Below, one piece after another: positions 16,822 through 23,345 of a DNA stretch of 23,345 nt. The stretch covers positions 1 to 23,345 of the forward strand of contig CAZAPG010000075.1 in assembly GCA_964486935.1 (NCBI GenBank). Direction: 5' to 3'. Numbering within the stretch: the stretch's first letter is position 1; every line of letters begins with the position of its first letter. The notes below the pieces were generated by a model. The model was given only the letters and a program-made list of their open reading frames with translations. It made no database searches and had not been told where the DNA came from. The DNA is from CAZAPG01 sp964486935 (lineage in GTDB: Bacteria; Chloroflexota; Anaerolineae; 4572-78; J111). The translations under genes and the position numbers were made by a program.

Positions 16822-17680
16822 GCGGCAGCACCATCTCGTTGCGAACAAACATTTCAAGGTAGCCCATTTCTTTGAACACGGGCCAGTGGGGGTCGTTTTT
16901 GGGCAGATTTTCAGTTTTGGTATCCTGGGCCGAGTGAGCAAGATGCAGGTGGTATAACAGGGCGCGCGCCACCTGGCTGGGGTTGCCTTTTTCTGTTTGC
17001 ATCACCAGCCGGCCCAGTTGAAACACAGTGTTTTGGTAAACCAGCCAGCCTTCGCTGCCATCTTCCAGGGTGGCGTAAAAAGCTTCCAGATTACCGGCAT
17101 TAATCAGCGACTCTTTCTCGTCAATCCAGGATGGGGTTGTGGTGCGGCGGCCCAGTAGTTCAACTGCGCCATTGTAGCCAATAGCCTCAATTTGTGCTTC
17201 TGGAGCAGCTATGCCCGGTTTGGGCGGACCCGGCGGGCGACGCAAAACCAGCAGCTTGCGCGTCTCCCGAAAGCCGTTTTTTGAAAAAAGGTTGTGGGCC
17301 GGCGTGTTGTTTTTGATAACCTCGATGACAATATAATGGGCATTTTTTTGGCGGGCCTGCTGAACAAGGTGCGTAACCAGGGTTTGCCCGGTACCCTGGC
17401 GGCGGTTTCTTTGAATAACCCCTAACCGGGTAATCCAGGCTCGCCGTTCTCTAACGCCCAGCATAGCCAGCCCCAAAATTTCATTGCCGTCAATGGCCAC
17501 CGCCGAGGCATCCATATCAACGTCGTACACTTCCACGTATTCGCGCAGTTTTTTGACATTCATAGGCATAGGCACCAGGTAATCTACTCTGGTGTGGTTG
17601 TAGGCATCGGTTAGCTCTTCAATCGAAAAGGCGCTGGCCGGAAGCAAGTCTATGCCGGCGGCAGGCTGATTAAAAATCAT
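16814..17680 (-). CDS. GNAT-family acetyltransferase with a C-terminal extension
   Basis: A 288-residue protein whose first half (about 10-150) is a GNAT domain: the acetyl-CoA loop RRQGTG (93-98) follows RLGVIQRN, and NTPAHNLFSKNGF matches the C-terminal GNAT motif. The second half (about 155-288) is a separate region rich in aromatic residues that I do not recognise; it could be a second, degenerate GNAT fold. The acceptor is unknown. The ATG at 17680 has no clear Shine-Dalgarno. A terminator separates it from the upstream receiver gene, so it probably has its own promoter in the 98-bp gap or depends on read-through. It ends inside the convergent GNAT gene. Confidence 0.82.
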   Translation of the reverse strand: MIFNQPAAGIDLLPASAFSIEELTDAYNHTRVDYLVPMPMNVKKLREYVEVYDVDMDASAVAIDGNEILGLAMLGVRERRAWITRLGVIQRNRRQGTGQTLVTHLVQQARQKNAHYIVIEVIKNNTPAHNLFSKNGFRETRKLLVLRRPPGPPKPGIAAPEAQIEAIGYNGAVELLGRRTTTPSWIDEKESLINAGNLEAFYATLEDGSEGWLVYQNTVFQLGRLVMQTEKGNPSQVARALLYHLHLAHSAQDTKTENLPKNDPHWPVFKEMGYLEMFVRNEMVLPLK

Positions 17681-17700
17681 ACTGACGAACGCTTTCTGAC

Positions 17701-17749
17701 AAATAAAAAATTATTCCCTGAGTTAGTTGGTAGCGGGGTATCAGGGAAT
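17701..17749 (-). terminator. Terminator after the second receiver gene
   Basis: ATTCCCTGA (17713-17721) pairs with TCAGGGAAT (17741-17749) around a 19-nt loop; on the minus strand the stem is followed by TAATTTTTTATTT. It lies 30 nt after the receiver stop. Confidence 0.8.
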
Positions 17750-17778
17750 TGTCTGGCTGAGTCTAAAGTTGGAAAAGG

Positions 17779-18156
17779 TCAGGCGTTTCTGATATATTCG
17801 GCAATCTGGTCGGGGAAAGTGCGAGTGTTAATCGGCTTGGAAATAAAGCCGTCGCAACCGTAAGCCTGGGCCATTTCTCTGGCGGTGTCTTCTGGCCAGG
17901 CGGTTACCGCAACTATGGGGACGTTTTCTAATTCGGGGACACGTTTGATAAAGGCTACCAGAGTTTGGCCGTCGATATCCGGCAGGCCCAAATCAATTAA
18001 AATCAGGTCCGGTTTTTCATCAACAGCGGCTTGCAAACCAGATTCGCCATCGCTGGCATGGACAATTTCATGGTCTCTAACTTGCAGAACCCGTTTCATT
18101 AAAAGCGCGTTTTGTTGGTTGTCTTCAACAATTAATATTTTGCTAATGGTAATCAC
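17779..18156 (-). CDS. Stand-alone response regulator receiver protein (DivK/CheY-like)
   Basis: A 125-residue single receiver domain with no output module, expected to work by protein contact after phosphorylation. The pocket is complete: E11-D12 (IVEDNQQN), phospho-acceptor D55 (LILIDLGLPD), T85 (VAVTAWPED) and K107 (FISKPIN). The NALLMKRVL helix and general layout match DivK-like and Cph1-type receivers and the paralogue at 13136-13507. It starts with GTG at 18156; no in-frame ATG fits and GGAT lies about 5 nt upstream. An extended -10 promoter lies some 25 nt upstream, and a terminator follows, so it is a single-gene unit. Confidence 0.93.
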   Translation of the reverse strand: MITISKILIVEDNQQNALLMKRVLQVRDHEIVHASDGESGLQAAVDEKPDLILIDLGLPDIDGQTLVAFIKRVPELENVPIVAVTAWPEDTAREMAQAYGCDGFISKPINTRTFPDQIAEYIRNA

Positions 18157-18185
18157 CCGAAATCCGTTGCTATTATTACCCGGTC

Positions 18186-18194
18186 AGTATAACA
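18186..18194 (-). promoter_or_regulatory. Extended -10 element for the second receiver gene
   Basis: TGT-TATACT on the minus strand; no good -35 is visible, as is common for extended -10 promoters. The leader would be about 25 nt. Confidence 0.5.
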
Positions 18195-18251
18195 TTTTTT
18201 GGGCCAAAATAAAAATAAACCCGGCGGTTTAAACTTAGGTCATTGCTCCCA

Positions 18252-18280
18252 TTGACGCTGGCCGGGCCACCAATTATACT
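18252..18280 (+). promoter_or_regulatory. Sigma70-type promoter for the three-repeat secreted protein
   Basis: TTGACG (18252-18257) and TATACT (18275-18280) with a 17-bp spacer; the start near 18287 lies about 45 nt before the ATG at 18332. Confidence 0.75.
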
Positions 18281-18331
18281 AAAAGTACAAATGCCTCAGT
18301 TATTGACCTTTAACAAGCGGGATAGTGATAA

Positions 18332-19789
18332 ATGACTCACCGCGGCGGCGCCCCTGTTTTTTTAAAGCATCTTCTGTTTTCAATTGCGCTTGTTTTTGCC
18401 GCTGCTGCAATTTTGCTGACAATTTTTTTAACCTCTGCGGCGACAGCCACCGGTAGCAGCCCCGCCGCGGCCATCTCTCTGGTTAGCGGGGTCAATACGG
18501 GTATTTTGGGACCGGGCGAACAGCGTTGGTTCAAAATCAGCGCCGCCGGCTCAACGGTGTCCAAATCGCTCACCCTCACCTTTTCCCCCGCGCCCGGCCA
18601 ATACCTCTCGATGCAGCTATTTGATGAAGACCAGACGCAATTTTTTCGGCCCGATGATACCAGCCGGATGAAAGTTTTTGGCGTGGGCCAACCGGTTTCG
18701 GATAATAGCCCTGGCGCCGATACCCTGCATTGGGCCGGCAACCTGGCCGTTAATACAACCTATTACGTTCAAGTTCTCAATAACAGCGATTTTGCCGTTG
18801 ATTACTGGCTTGTGGCCGAAGATACCGCCGGCGGCTCCACGGCACAGGCGATTGCCAGCGTTGTGGAAGAGGCGGAGGTTTTTGTAGCGGCGGCCCCGCA
18901 GCCGGCCACTCATCCCGCCCAGGCCAGCCAAATGTTGCCCGGCCTCAATACCGCCACTTTGCCGCCCCACACCATTCACTGGTACACTTTTACTCACGAC
19001 GACCCGGCAAACAGTAACCAAATTCAAAACCTGGATTTTAGCCTGTTCTTTACGCCCGACGATGGTAATCGCCGCCACGCCGTAAATTTTGAACTGTTTA
19101 CCGCCAGCACCGTTGAAACCTGGCTGCGCGGCGACCAGGACAGGCTAAATAATTTTGGGGCGGGCATGCTGGTCTCAAGAGATGGCGACGCGCAGACCGG
19201 CGAACGTATTTGGAACGGAACCGTTTTGCGCGGAGAAAATTACTACCTGGCCGTGGAAAACAACAGCGATGTTACTATTGATTACTGGCTTTTTGATGAT
19301 AATATCTACACGCCCCAACTGGGGGCCACAACCAAACCGGCGCCAGCGCCGGAATTTGCCCCTGGTCAGGCTCCGCAAACGGCTATCCCCCTGGAGTTTG
19401 GCCAAAACAGCGGCGGGCTGAAACCCGGCCAACAGATTTGGTACAGTTTCTCTGTTAGCAACCCTGCCAACAACGAATATTTTGAAGAAATGGCGCTGAC
19501 CATGATTACTACCCCCAGCGACGGCAACCGGATTCATCACATCAACTTCAACGTGTTCACGGCTCACGGAGTCAAAAACTGGTCGCCCCAAAACAACTCA
19601 AACATCTTCAATGTGGGGGCCGGCAGCCTGGTTGTCAGAGATAATAACGCCCTCACCGGCGAGCGTTTCTGGGCGGGGTGGGTAGTAGAAAATGACCTGT
19701 ATTACGTTCAAATTCAAAATGGCGCCGACACGCCCATTGATTACTGGCTCTTTACCGGCGATGTGTACGGGCCTGAACTGGGGCCATAA
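18332..19789 (+). CDS. Secreted protein with three PPC-like repeat domains
   Basis: A 485-residue exported protein of unknown function. It has a signal peptide or anchor helix (about 11-36) followed by three copies of a beta-rich unit at about 46-165, 198-330 and 348-482. Each unit starts with a G-(L)-x-PG-x-x-x-W-(F/Y) block (WFKIS, WYTFT, WYSFS), has an FG(A)G-type turn in the middle, and ends YY(V/L)xVxNxSDxxxDYWL, with DYWL at 157-160, 317-320 and 470-473. Units 2 and 3 are closer to each other (TPDDGNRR and TPSDGNRI; TGERIWNG and TGERFWAG). The shape recalls bacterial pre-peptidase C-terminal (PPC) domains, but no protease is attached. No sorting motif or C-terminal anchor is seen. It has its own promoter. 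Confidence 0.88.
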   Translation: MTHRGGAPVFLKHLLFSIALVFAAAAILLTIFLTSAATATGSSPAAAISLVSGVNTGILGPGEQRWFKISAAGSTVSKSLTLTFSPAPGQYLSMQLFDEDQTQFFRPDDTSRMKVFGVGQPVSDNSPGADTLHWAGNLAVNTTYYVQVLNNSDFAVDYWLVAEDTAGGSTAQAIASVVEEAEVFVAAAPQPATHPAQASQMLPGLNTATLPPHTIHWYTFTHDDPANSNQIQNLDFSLFFTPDDGNRRHAVNFELFTASTVETWLRGDQDRLNNFGAGMLVSRDGDAQTGERIWNGTVLRGENYYLAVENNSDVTIDYWLFDDNIYTPQLGATTKPAPAPEFAPGQAPQTAIPLEFGQNSGGLKPGQQIWYSFSVSNPANNEYFEEMALTMITTPSDGNRIHHINFNVFTAHGVKNWSPQNNSNIFNVGAGSLVVRDNNALTGERFWAGWVVENDLYYVQIQNGADTPIDYWLFTGDVYGPELGP

Positions 19790-19802
19790 GGTTATTTTGT
19801 TA

Positions 19803-19895
19803 ATGAAAAACGGGGGTCAACCGGTTAAGTGGTTGTTAGAAGGTTTCGAGGAAAATTTAACCGATACCCAACGGCAACACCTGCGTACCCTTTAA
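19803..19895 (+). CDS. Possible 30-residue small protein
   Basis: A short open frame from ATG 19803 to TAA 19895, 13 nt after the secreted-protein gene. It reads MKNGGQPVKWLLEGFEENLT and ends in QRQHLRTL, a balanced amphipathic composition that looks more protein-like than most chance frames. There is no Shine-Dalgarno, and I do not recognise it. It may be a remnant of a longer gene or chance. Confidence 0.25.
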   Translation: MKNGGQPVKWLLEGFEENLTDTQRQHLRTL

Positions 19896-19933
19896 CTGCC
19901 TGGGCAAGATGTTGGGCTGGGCCATTCACTATC

Positions 19934-20209
19934 CTAGCGCATCATAAATTCCGTATAACCTTTAGTCGGCTCCTCGTATCGAAACATGATGCTTTTGATG
20001 TTGCTGCTGTGCGGCTCTTGCTGGCACCAGTTTAGCAACTCTTCTATTCTGTCTTTTTCTCCCTGCGCCTCAATTTCAGTGCGGCCATCAGACAGGTTGC
20101 GGATAAAGCCCACCAATCCCAGCCGGGCTGCTATTTGCTGCGTTTGATACCTAAAGTTCATGCCTTGCAGCCGGCCTTCTATTAATATTCGTACCAGTAC
20201 TTTTTCCAT
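19934..20209 (-). CDS. acyP: Acylphosphatase
   Basis: A small cytoplasmic enzyme that hydrolyses carboxyl-phosphate bonds of acylphosphates. The 91 residues follow the family: EGRLQGMNFR (11-20) with the phosphate-binding arginine R20, and GFIRNLSDGRTEI with the catalytic asparagine N38. The usual VQGVGFR loop reads LQGMNFR here, so the glycine before Phe is replaced by Asn, a notable change next to the phosphate cradle. It is last in a probable operon, 19 nt after the prepilin peptidase gene; AGGAG lies 14 nt before the ATG at 20209, farther than usual. Confidence 0.88.
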   Translation of the reverse strand: MEKVLVRILIEGRLQGMNFRYQTQQIAARLGLVGFIRNLSDGRTEIEAQGEKDRIEELLNWCQQEPHSSNIKSIMFRYEEPTKGYTEFMMR

Positions 20210-20228
20210 TGTTATTCAGGTCACTCCT

Positions 20229-20990
20229 TTACAGCGTATATTGCCAAACTTGATTTCCCCATACCAGCATAATCCAACCGGTAATTGTTAAAAATGGTCC
20301 GTAGGGAATAAAAGACTTGCGCCCCCGGCGTCGGGTGATAACCAACAGCAGCGCCACAAATCCCCCCAAAAAAACGCCGTACACCAAGCCCAGCAAAATA
20401 TGCGGAAAGCCCAAAATAAGCCCCAGAAACGTGGCCAGGGTGATATCGCCCGCACCCAGCGCGCCGGCCCCATAAAACAACGCGCCTAACAGCCAGGCAA
20501 TATAAGTAAGCGCAAACCCCACCGCTCCGCCCAGCAGCGCCGCCCGCCACGATACCTCCGGCGTTACAAATGCGGCTACCACAGCCAGCAAAATGGCCGG
20601 CATGGTCACAATATTAAAAATCAGCCGGTGCTCCAGGTCAGTTACGGTAATTAAAATCAAAATAACGGTGTACAGCGTAACCAGCCCCAAATACCAGGAT
20701 AGCCCAAAGCGCCCCAGTAAAAATACAAAAAACAGCGGCGTTGCCAGCTCAACCACCACCGAGCGCGCCAGCGAGGGCCGCCGCTGGCCGCAGTGGCGAC
20801 ACACCGGCGCCCGGCTTATCCAGGCCAGCAGGGCGCTCCACTGCCGGGTGCGGTAAACCGCCTGGCAGTTTTGGCAGGCAGGCCGCCGCAGCAGCGCTAT
20901 TCGAGTCGGCAGTATATCGGCGGCGTGGTTTATGGCGACTCCCGCCAGCCAGCCGGCAATAGCGTACAAAATTGTTATGATTGCAATCAA
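20229..20990 (-). CDS. Prepilin peptidase (type IV prepilin leader peptidase, A24 family)
   Basis: An integral membrane aspartic protease that cleaves and N-methylates type IV pilin-like or type II secretion pseudopilin precursors. In 253 residues: an N-terminal helix, the cytoplasmic methylase-type domain with two zinc CxxC pairs (C39/C42 and C64/C67), then about six to seven helices with catalytic aspartates D118 (VTDLEHRLI) and D182 (GALGAGDITL). It is full-length and all key residues are kept. The start is TTG at 20990, 13 nt after the stop of the YfhO-like gene; GGAT lies upstream and no ATG fits. No pilin gene lies nearby, so its substrates are elsewhere. Confidence 0.94.
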   Translation of the reverse strand: MIAIITILYAIAGWLAGVAINHAADILPTRIALLRRPACQNCQAVYRTRQWSALLAWISRAPVCRHCGQRRPSLARSVVVELATPLFFVFLLGRFGLSWYLGLVTLYTVILILITVTDLEHRLIFNIVTMPAILLAVVAAFVTPEVSWRAALLGGAVGFALTYIAWLLGALFYGAGALGAGDITLATFLGLILGFPHILLGLVYGVFLGGFVALLLVITRRRGRKSFIPYGPFLTITGWIMLVWGNQVWQYTL

Positions 20991-21003
20991 GATTTTATCC
21001 AGA

Positions 21004-23345
21004 TTATATTTTTGGCCGGAGCAACCAGCCTGCCATAACTGCTATTATTAGCCAGGCGATACTACTCGTCCATAGGCCAAAAGTAAAGCTGCGTGGCCGG
21101 TAACTAAACTCAATTTTTTGCGGCCCGGCCTTTACCGCCACGGCCCTAAAGGCTAGATTGGCCTGCCAAATTTCCGCCGGTTGGCCGTTGATTGTGGCCT
21201 GCCAGCCGGGATAAAAAGTATCGGCGAGGACCACAAAACCGGGGCCGGGCGCGTCAACCAAAAGTTCAACCCGGTTGGGGCCTAAATCTTGTATCTCTAC
21301 CGGCGCGGCGGCAGTTATGGGTTGAGCTGCTTCCGCCGGCAGGTTGCCCTGGCCGCTCATAATAATCACTTCTTGCCGGGAATCAAAATCGGGGGCGGTT
21401 AACCGGGCGATGGCGGCGGCGGTATCGCTTACCGGGGTGGCTGTGGGCACAAAGTAAGCGCGTGGCAGCGGATCGGGCAACTGTTGAATGGACATTTTTC
21501 CGTGTTGATAAATTTCCGGCCAGCGAACGGTGGCCGCAGAATCGACCCAGTAGCCTACATTCATCAGCGCCAGCAGGCGGGCGCGCCGGGGCGGCTCCTG
21601 GGCGTCAACCAGCCGGACCAGTTGCTGCCAGCGGCCCACAACCAGCGGGTCGTCGTTATTGGCCGAAGGCAGGCTGGCATACACCCCAAAGTTGGGGGCC
21701 AGCGTTTCTTTGAGCCGCTGCCAGTGGTCGGGCCGGGCCGGGCCAAATGCCTTAAACTGAAAATACTGGTTAAAAATTGTATGATTGACAAATTGCTCTC
21801 CGGCCATATAGCGAAAGCTGCCCGGCTGGCTTTTTAGAAATTGGGCGCTGGCAATGGGTTGCTCAAACAGGGCGGCAGGTTGGGTGGGGATGAGCGGCCA
21901 GGCGGCCAGCAGCAGGTCTGCCGCCACAAAAATTATTACGGCCCATTGCCACGCCGGATAGGGCCGGATGAGCAGCAGCGCCAGCGAGAGAATGAGCAAA
22001 ATGCCGGCCTGTTGGGTGGCGGTTAAAAATGTTACCTCTCGACCGGCCAGGTAGAAGCCGGCCAGAAATCCGGCGGCGGTTAGGGCGATACTGGCCGCCA
22101 GCGCGCGGCGGATGTAGGGCCGATTTCGTTCGGTTGCTTGAAAATGGTGCGCGCCCAGGCCGGCCAGCACCGCGATGGCCACCGTGTACCAGATGAGCAG
22201 GCGGGCCGGGGCCTGAAAGTAACCAAAGCCGGGCACATGGTTAAACACCCACAGGTAAATTGGCGTGTTCCAGCCCATCGCCAGAATCAGGCTGATGGGG
22301 ATGAGCGCCGCAAAAAAGGGCGCCGGTTGCAGGGAGGCCGGTAACGGGCGTTGCTGCACCTTGAATTTGAGATAGTACCAGATGGCTGCGCCTGCCAGAA
22401 TCAAGGGCAGCACGCCGGCGTATGCGTGGTCTTCCCAAAAGTTGGCGTAGCCCCAGTAATTGCCCTGGGCCGGGTGTCCAAAAAAATTGGGCGCCAGCAG
22501 GGTGATGAGTCGCCAGGGCCAAAAGGAGTAGGACAGGGCAAAATACGCTCCGGCGCCATCGCTGCGGGGCGATTGGCTTAAAAACTCGGCGGTAGGCAGC
22601 AGTTGGGCGGCGGTCAGCAGCAAAGACAGGCCGACAGCCAGGGCCAGGTAGAAGGCGGGGCTAAGGAGAGGGGCGAGAGAGGGGAAGCGTGGTGCGTAGC
22701 GCGTAATAATATTTGTTGGTTGTCCTTCGTCGTTCGTCGTTCGTCCTGCGCCTTTGGTCGTTTGCCCATTCGCAGCCTGCCAGCTTCTAAACAGGGTGTA
22801 GGCTCCAATAAGCAGCAAGCCATAAAACCAGAGTTGGGCGTGTCCGGCTAACATTTGCAGGGCCAGCACGGTGGCCAGCCCCAGGGCGTCGATGAGGCGG
22901 CGGCGCGTGGCCAGGTTATCGGCCAGCAGCAGCAGCAGGGGATACCAGGCGGCGGCGTTGACCATCGGCACAAATTGAGTTCGCCCGATGATGTAGCCGC
23001 TGAACATATAGGCCAGCGCCGAAATAGTGGCCGCAAAGGGGGTCAACCCCAGCCGTTGCGCGTACAAATGCATAAAGCCGCCGGCCAGTATCAAATGCGC
23101 AACCACCGATAGCGTTAGCCCGTGCGCCACCGGCATTATCAAATAGAGCAGGTTGGGGGGATAAAAAACTGCGCTTTGCATGTTGGCCAGCAGCGGCGTG
23201 CCGTTGCCCAGCAGCGGATTCCACAGGGGCCAGTGGCCACGCTGAATGGATGTTTTGACCAGTTGATGCCAGGGGTAAAATTGTAGCAGCAGCGTGCCCC
23301 AGTAGAGCGCCTGACCCTGAAAAACCCAGCGCCAAAATAACAGCA
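21004..23345 (-). CDS. YfhO-like integral membrane protein, N-terminus outside window
   Basis: A large multi-spanning membrane protein of the YfhO family (PF09586-like), related to proteins implicated in glycosylating lipoteichoic acid or envelope polymers; its exact role here is unknown. The frame stays open to base 23345 past an internal ATG at 23181; upstream sequence reads QRGHWPLWNPLLGNGTPLLA, a conserved YfhO block, so the true start is outside. About 779 residues are visible: many helices, then a C-terminal extracytoplasmic beta region with FVVLADTFYPGWQATINGQP, and a last helix. Residues coded at 22684-22767 are a heptamer-repeat insertion giving a 7-residue period. It leads an apparent operon with prepilin peptidase and acylphosphatase. 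Confidence 0.9.
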   Translation of the reverse strand, partial: LLFWRWVFQGQALYWGTLLLQFYPWHQLVKTSIQRGHWPLWNPLLGNGTPLLANMQSAVFYPPNLLYLIMPVAHGLTLSVVAHLILAGGFMHLYAQRLGLTPFAATISALAYMFSGYIIGRTQFVPMVNAAAWYPLLLLLADNLATRRRLIDALGLATVLALQMLAGHAQLWFYGLLLIGAYTLFRSWQAANGQTTKGAGRTTNDEGQPTNIITRYAPRFPSLAPLLSPAFYLALAVGLSLLLTAAQLLPTAEFLSQSPRSDGAGAYFALSYSFWPWRLITLLAPNFFGHPAQGNYWGYANFWEDHAYAGVLPLILAGAAIWYYLKFKVQQRPLPASLQPAPFFAALIPISLILAMGWNTPIYLWVFNHVPGFGYFQAPARLLIWYTVAIAVLAGLGAHHFQATERNRPYIRRALAASIALTAAGFLAGFYLAGREVTFLTATQQAGILLILSLALLLIRPYPAWQWAVIIFVAADLLLAAWPLIPTQPAALFEQPIASAQFLKSQPGSFRYMAGEQFVNHTIFNQYFQFKAFGPARPDHWQRLKETLAPNFGVYASLPSANNDDPLVVGRWQQLVRLVDAQEPPRRARLLALMNVGYWVDSAATVRWPEIYQHGKMSIQQLPDPLPRAYFVPTATPVSDTAAAIARLTAPDFDSRQEVIIMSGQGNLPAEAAQPITAAAPVEIQDLGPNRVELLVDAPGPGFVVLADTFYPGWQATINGQPAEIWQANLAFRAVAVKAGPQKIEFSYRPRSFTFGLWTSSIAWLIIAVMAGWLLRPKI
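22684..22767 (-). repeat. In-frame heptanucleotide repeat insertion inside the YfhO-like gene
   Basis: Read on the minus strand, 84 nt divide into 12 in-phase 7-bp units, including GGACGAA, CGACGAA, CGACGAA, GGACAAC, ACGCGCT and ACGCACC. Since 21 nt equal seven codons, the protein shows a 7-residue period (GQTTKG, GRTTND, GQPTNI). It lies in a loop between helices. Confidence 0.75.

Noticed and set aside
22916..23335. 139-residue minus-strand frame at the right end
   Set aside because: Wrong frame of the YfhO-like gene, whose own frame stays open to the window edge with conserved sequence.

Overview
The window looks like a chromosomal stretch from an uncultured bacterium, most plausibly a member of the Chloroflexota (Anaerolineae-like). 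This is inference from gene content and style: a type 2 (FMN) IPP isomerase opposite a thiolase, Pro/Thr-linked LysM-CAP and phosphodiesterase proteins tethered by a single N-terminal helix, a YfhO-like membrane protein, orphan receiver proteins, moderate GC, and intergenic heptanucleotide repeats. No rRNA, tRNA, CRISPR array or prophage module was seen.

Layout. 1-2209 (-): aconitase AcnA, cut by the window edge, facing a tethered type I phosphodiesterase (2550-3686, +) across a region rich in GTGACA/TGTCAC half-sites. 3888-6165 (-): a two-gene unit, type 2 isopentenyl-diphosphate isomerase followed 13 nt later by a LysM3-CAP surface protein; a thiolase (6326-7516, +) is divergent from it, so two isoprenoid-precursor genes flank one palindrome. 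7517-7884: two adjacent MITE-like elements end 4 bp before a TTGACA-17-TAAAAT promoter for acyl carrier protein (7885-8127). mobA (8304-8897) and a soluble GAF-PAS histidine kinase (8990-10507) follow on +.

10568-12803 (-): a WecA/MraY-like phosphoglycosyltransferase and a tyrosine-recombinase-fold protein that has lost most catalytic residues but has a perfect consensus promoter. 13136-16154 (-): an orphan response regulator, kynureninase and an aldo/keto reductase; the gap between the last two is filled by heptamer repeats. 16291-18156: two convergent GNAT acetyltransferases overlapping by 8 bp, and a second orphan receiver. 18332-19789 (+): a secreted protein with three copies of a PPC-like domain. 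19934-23345 (-): a likely operon of YfhO-like membrane protein (N-terminus outside the window), prepilin peptidase and acylphosphatase.

The most noteworthy items are the tandem MITE pair before acpP, heptamer arrays both between genes and inserted in frame in the YfhO gene, the degenerate recombinase, and the palindromic operators in the acnA/phosphodiesterase and fni/thiolase divergent regions. Most genes otherwise look like ordinary core or accessory metabolism; I did not see a clear multi-gene novel system.
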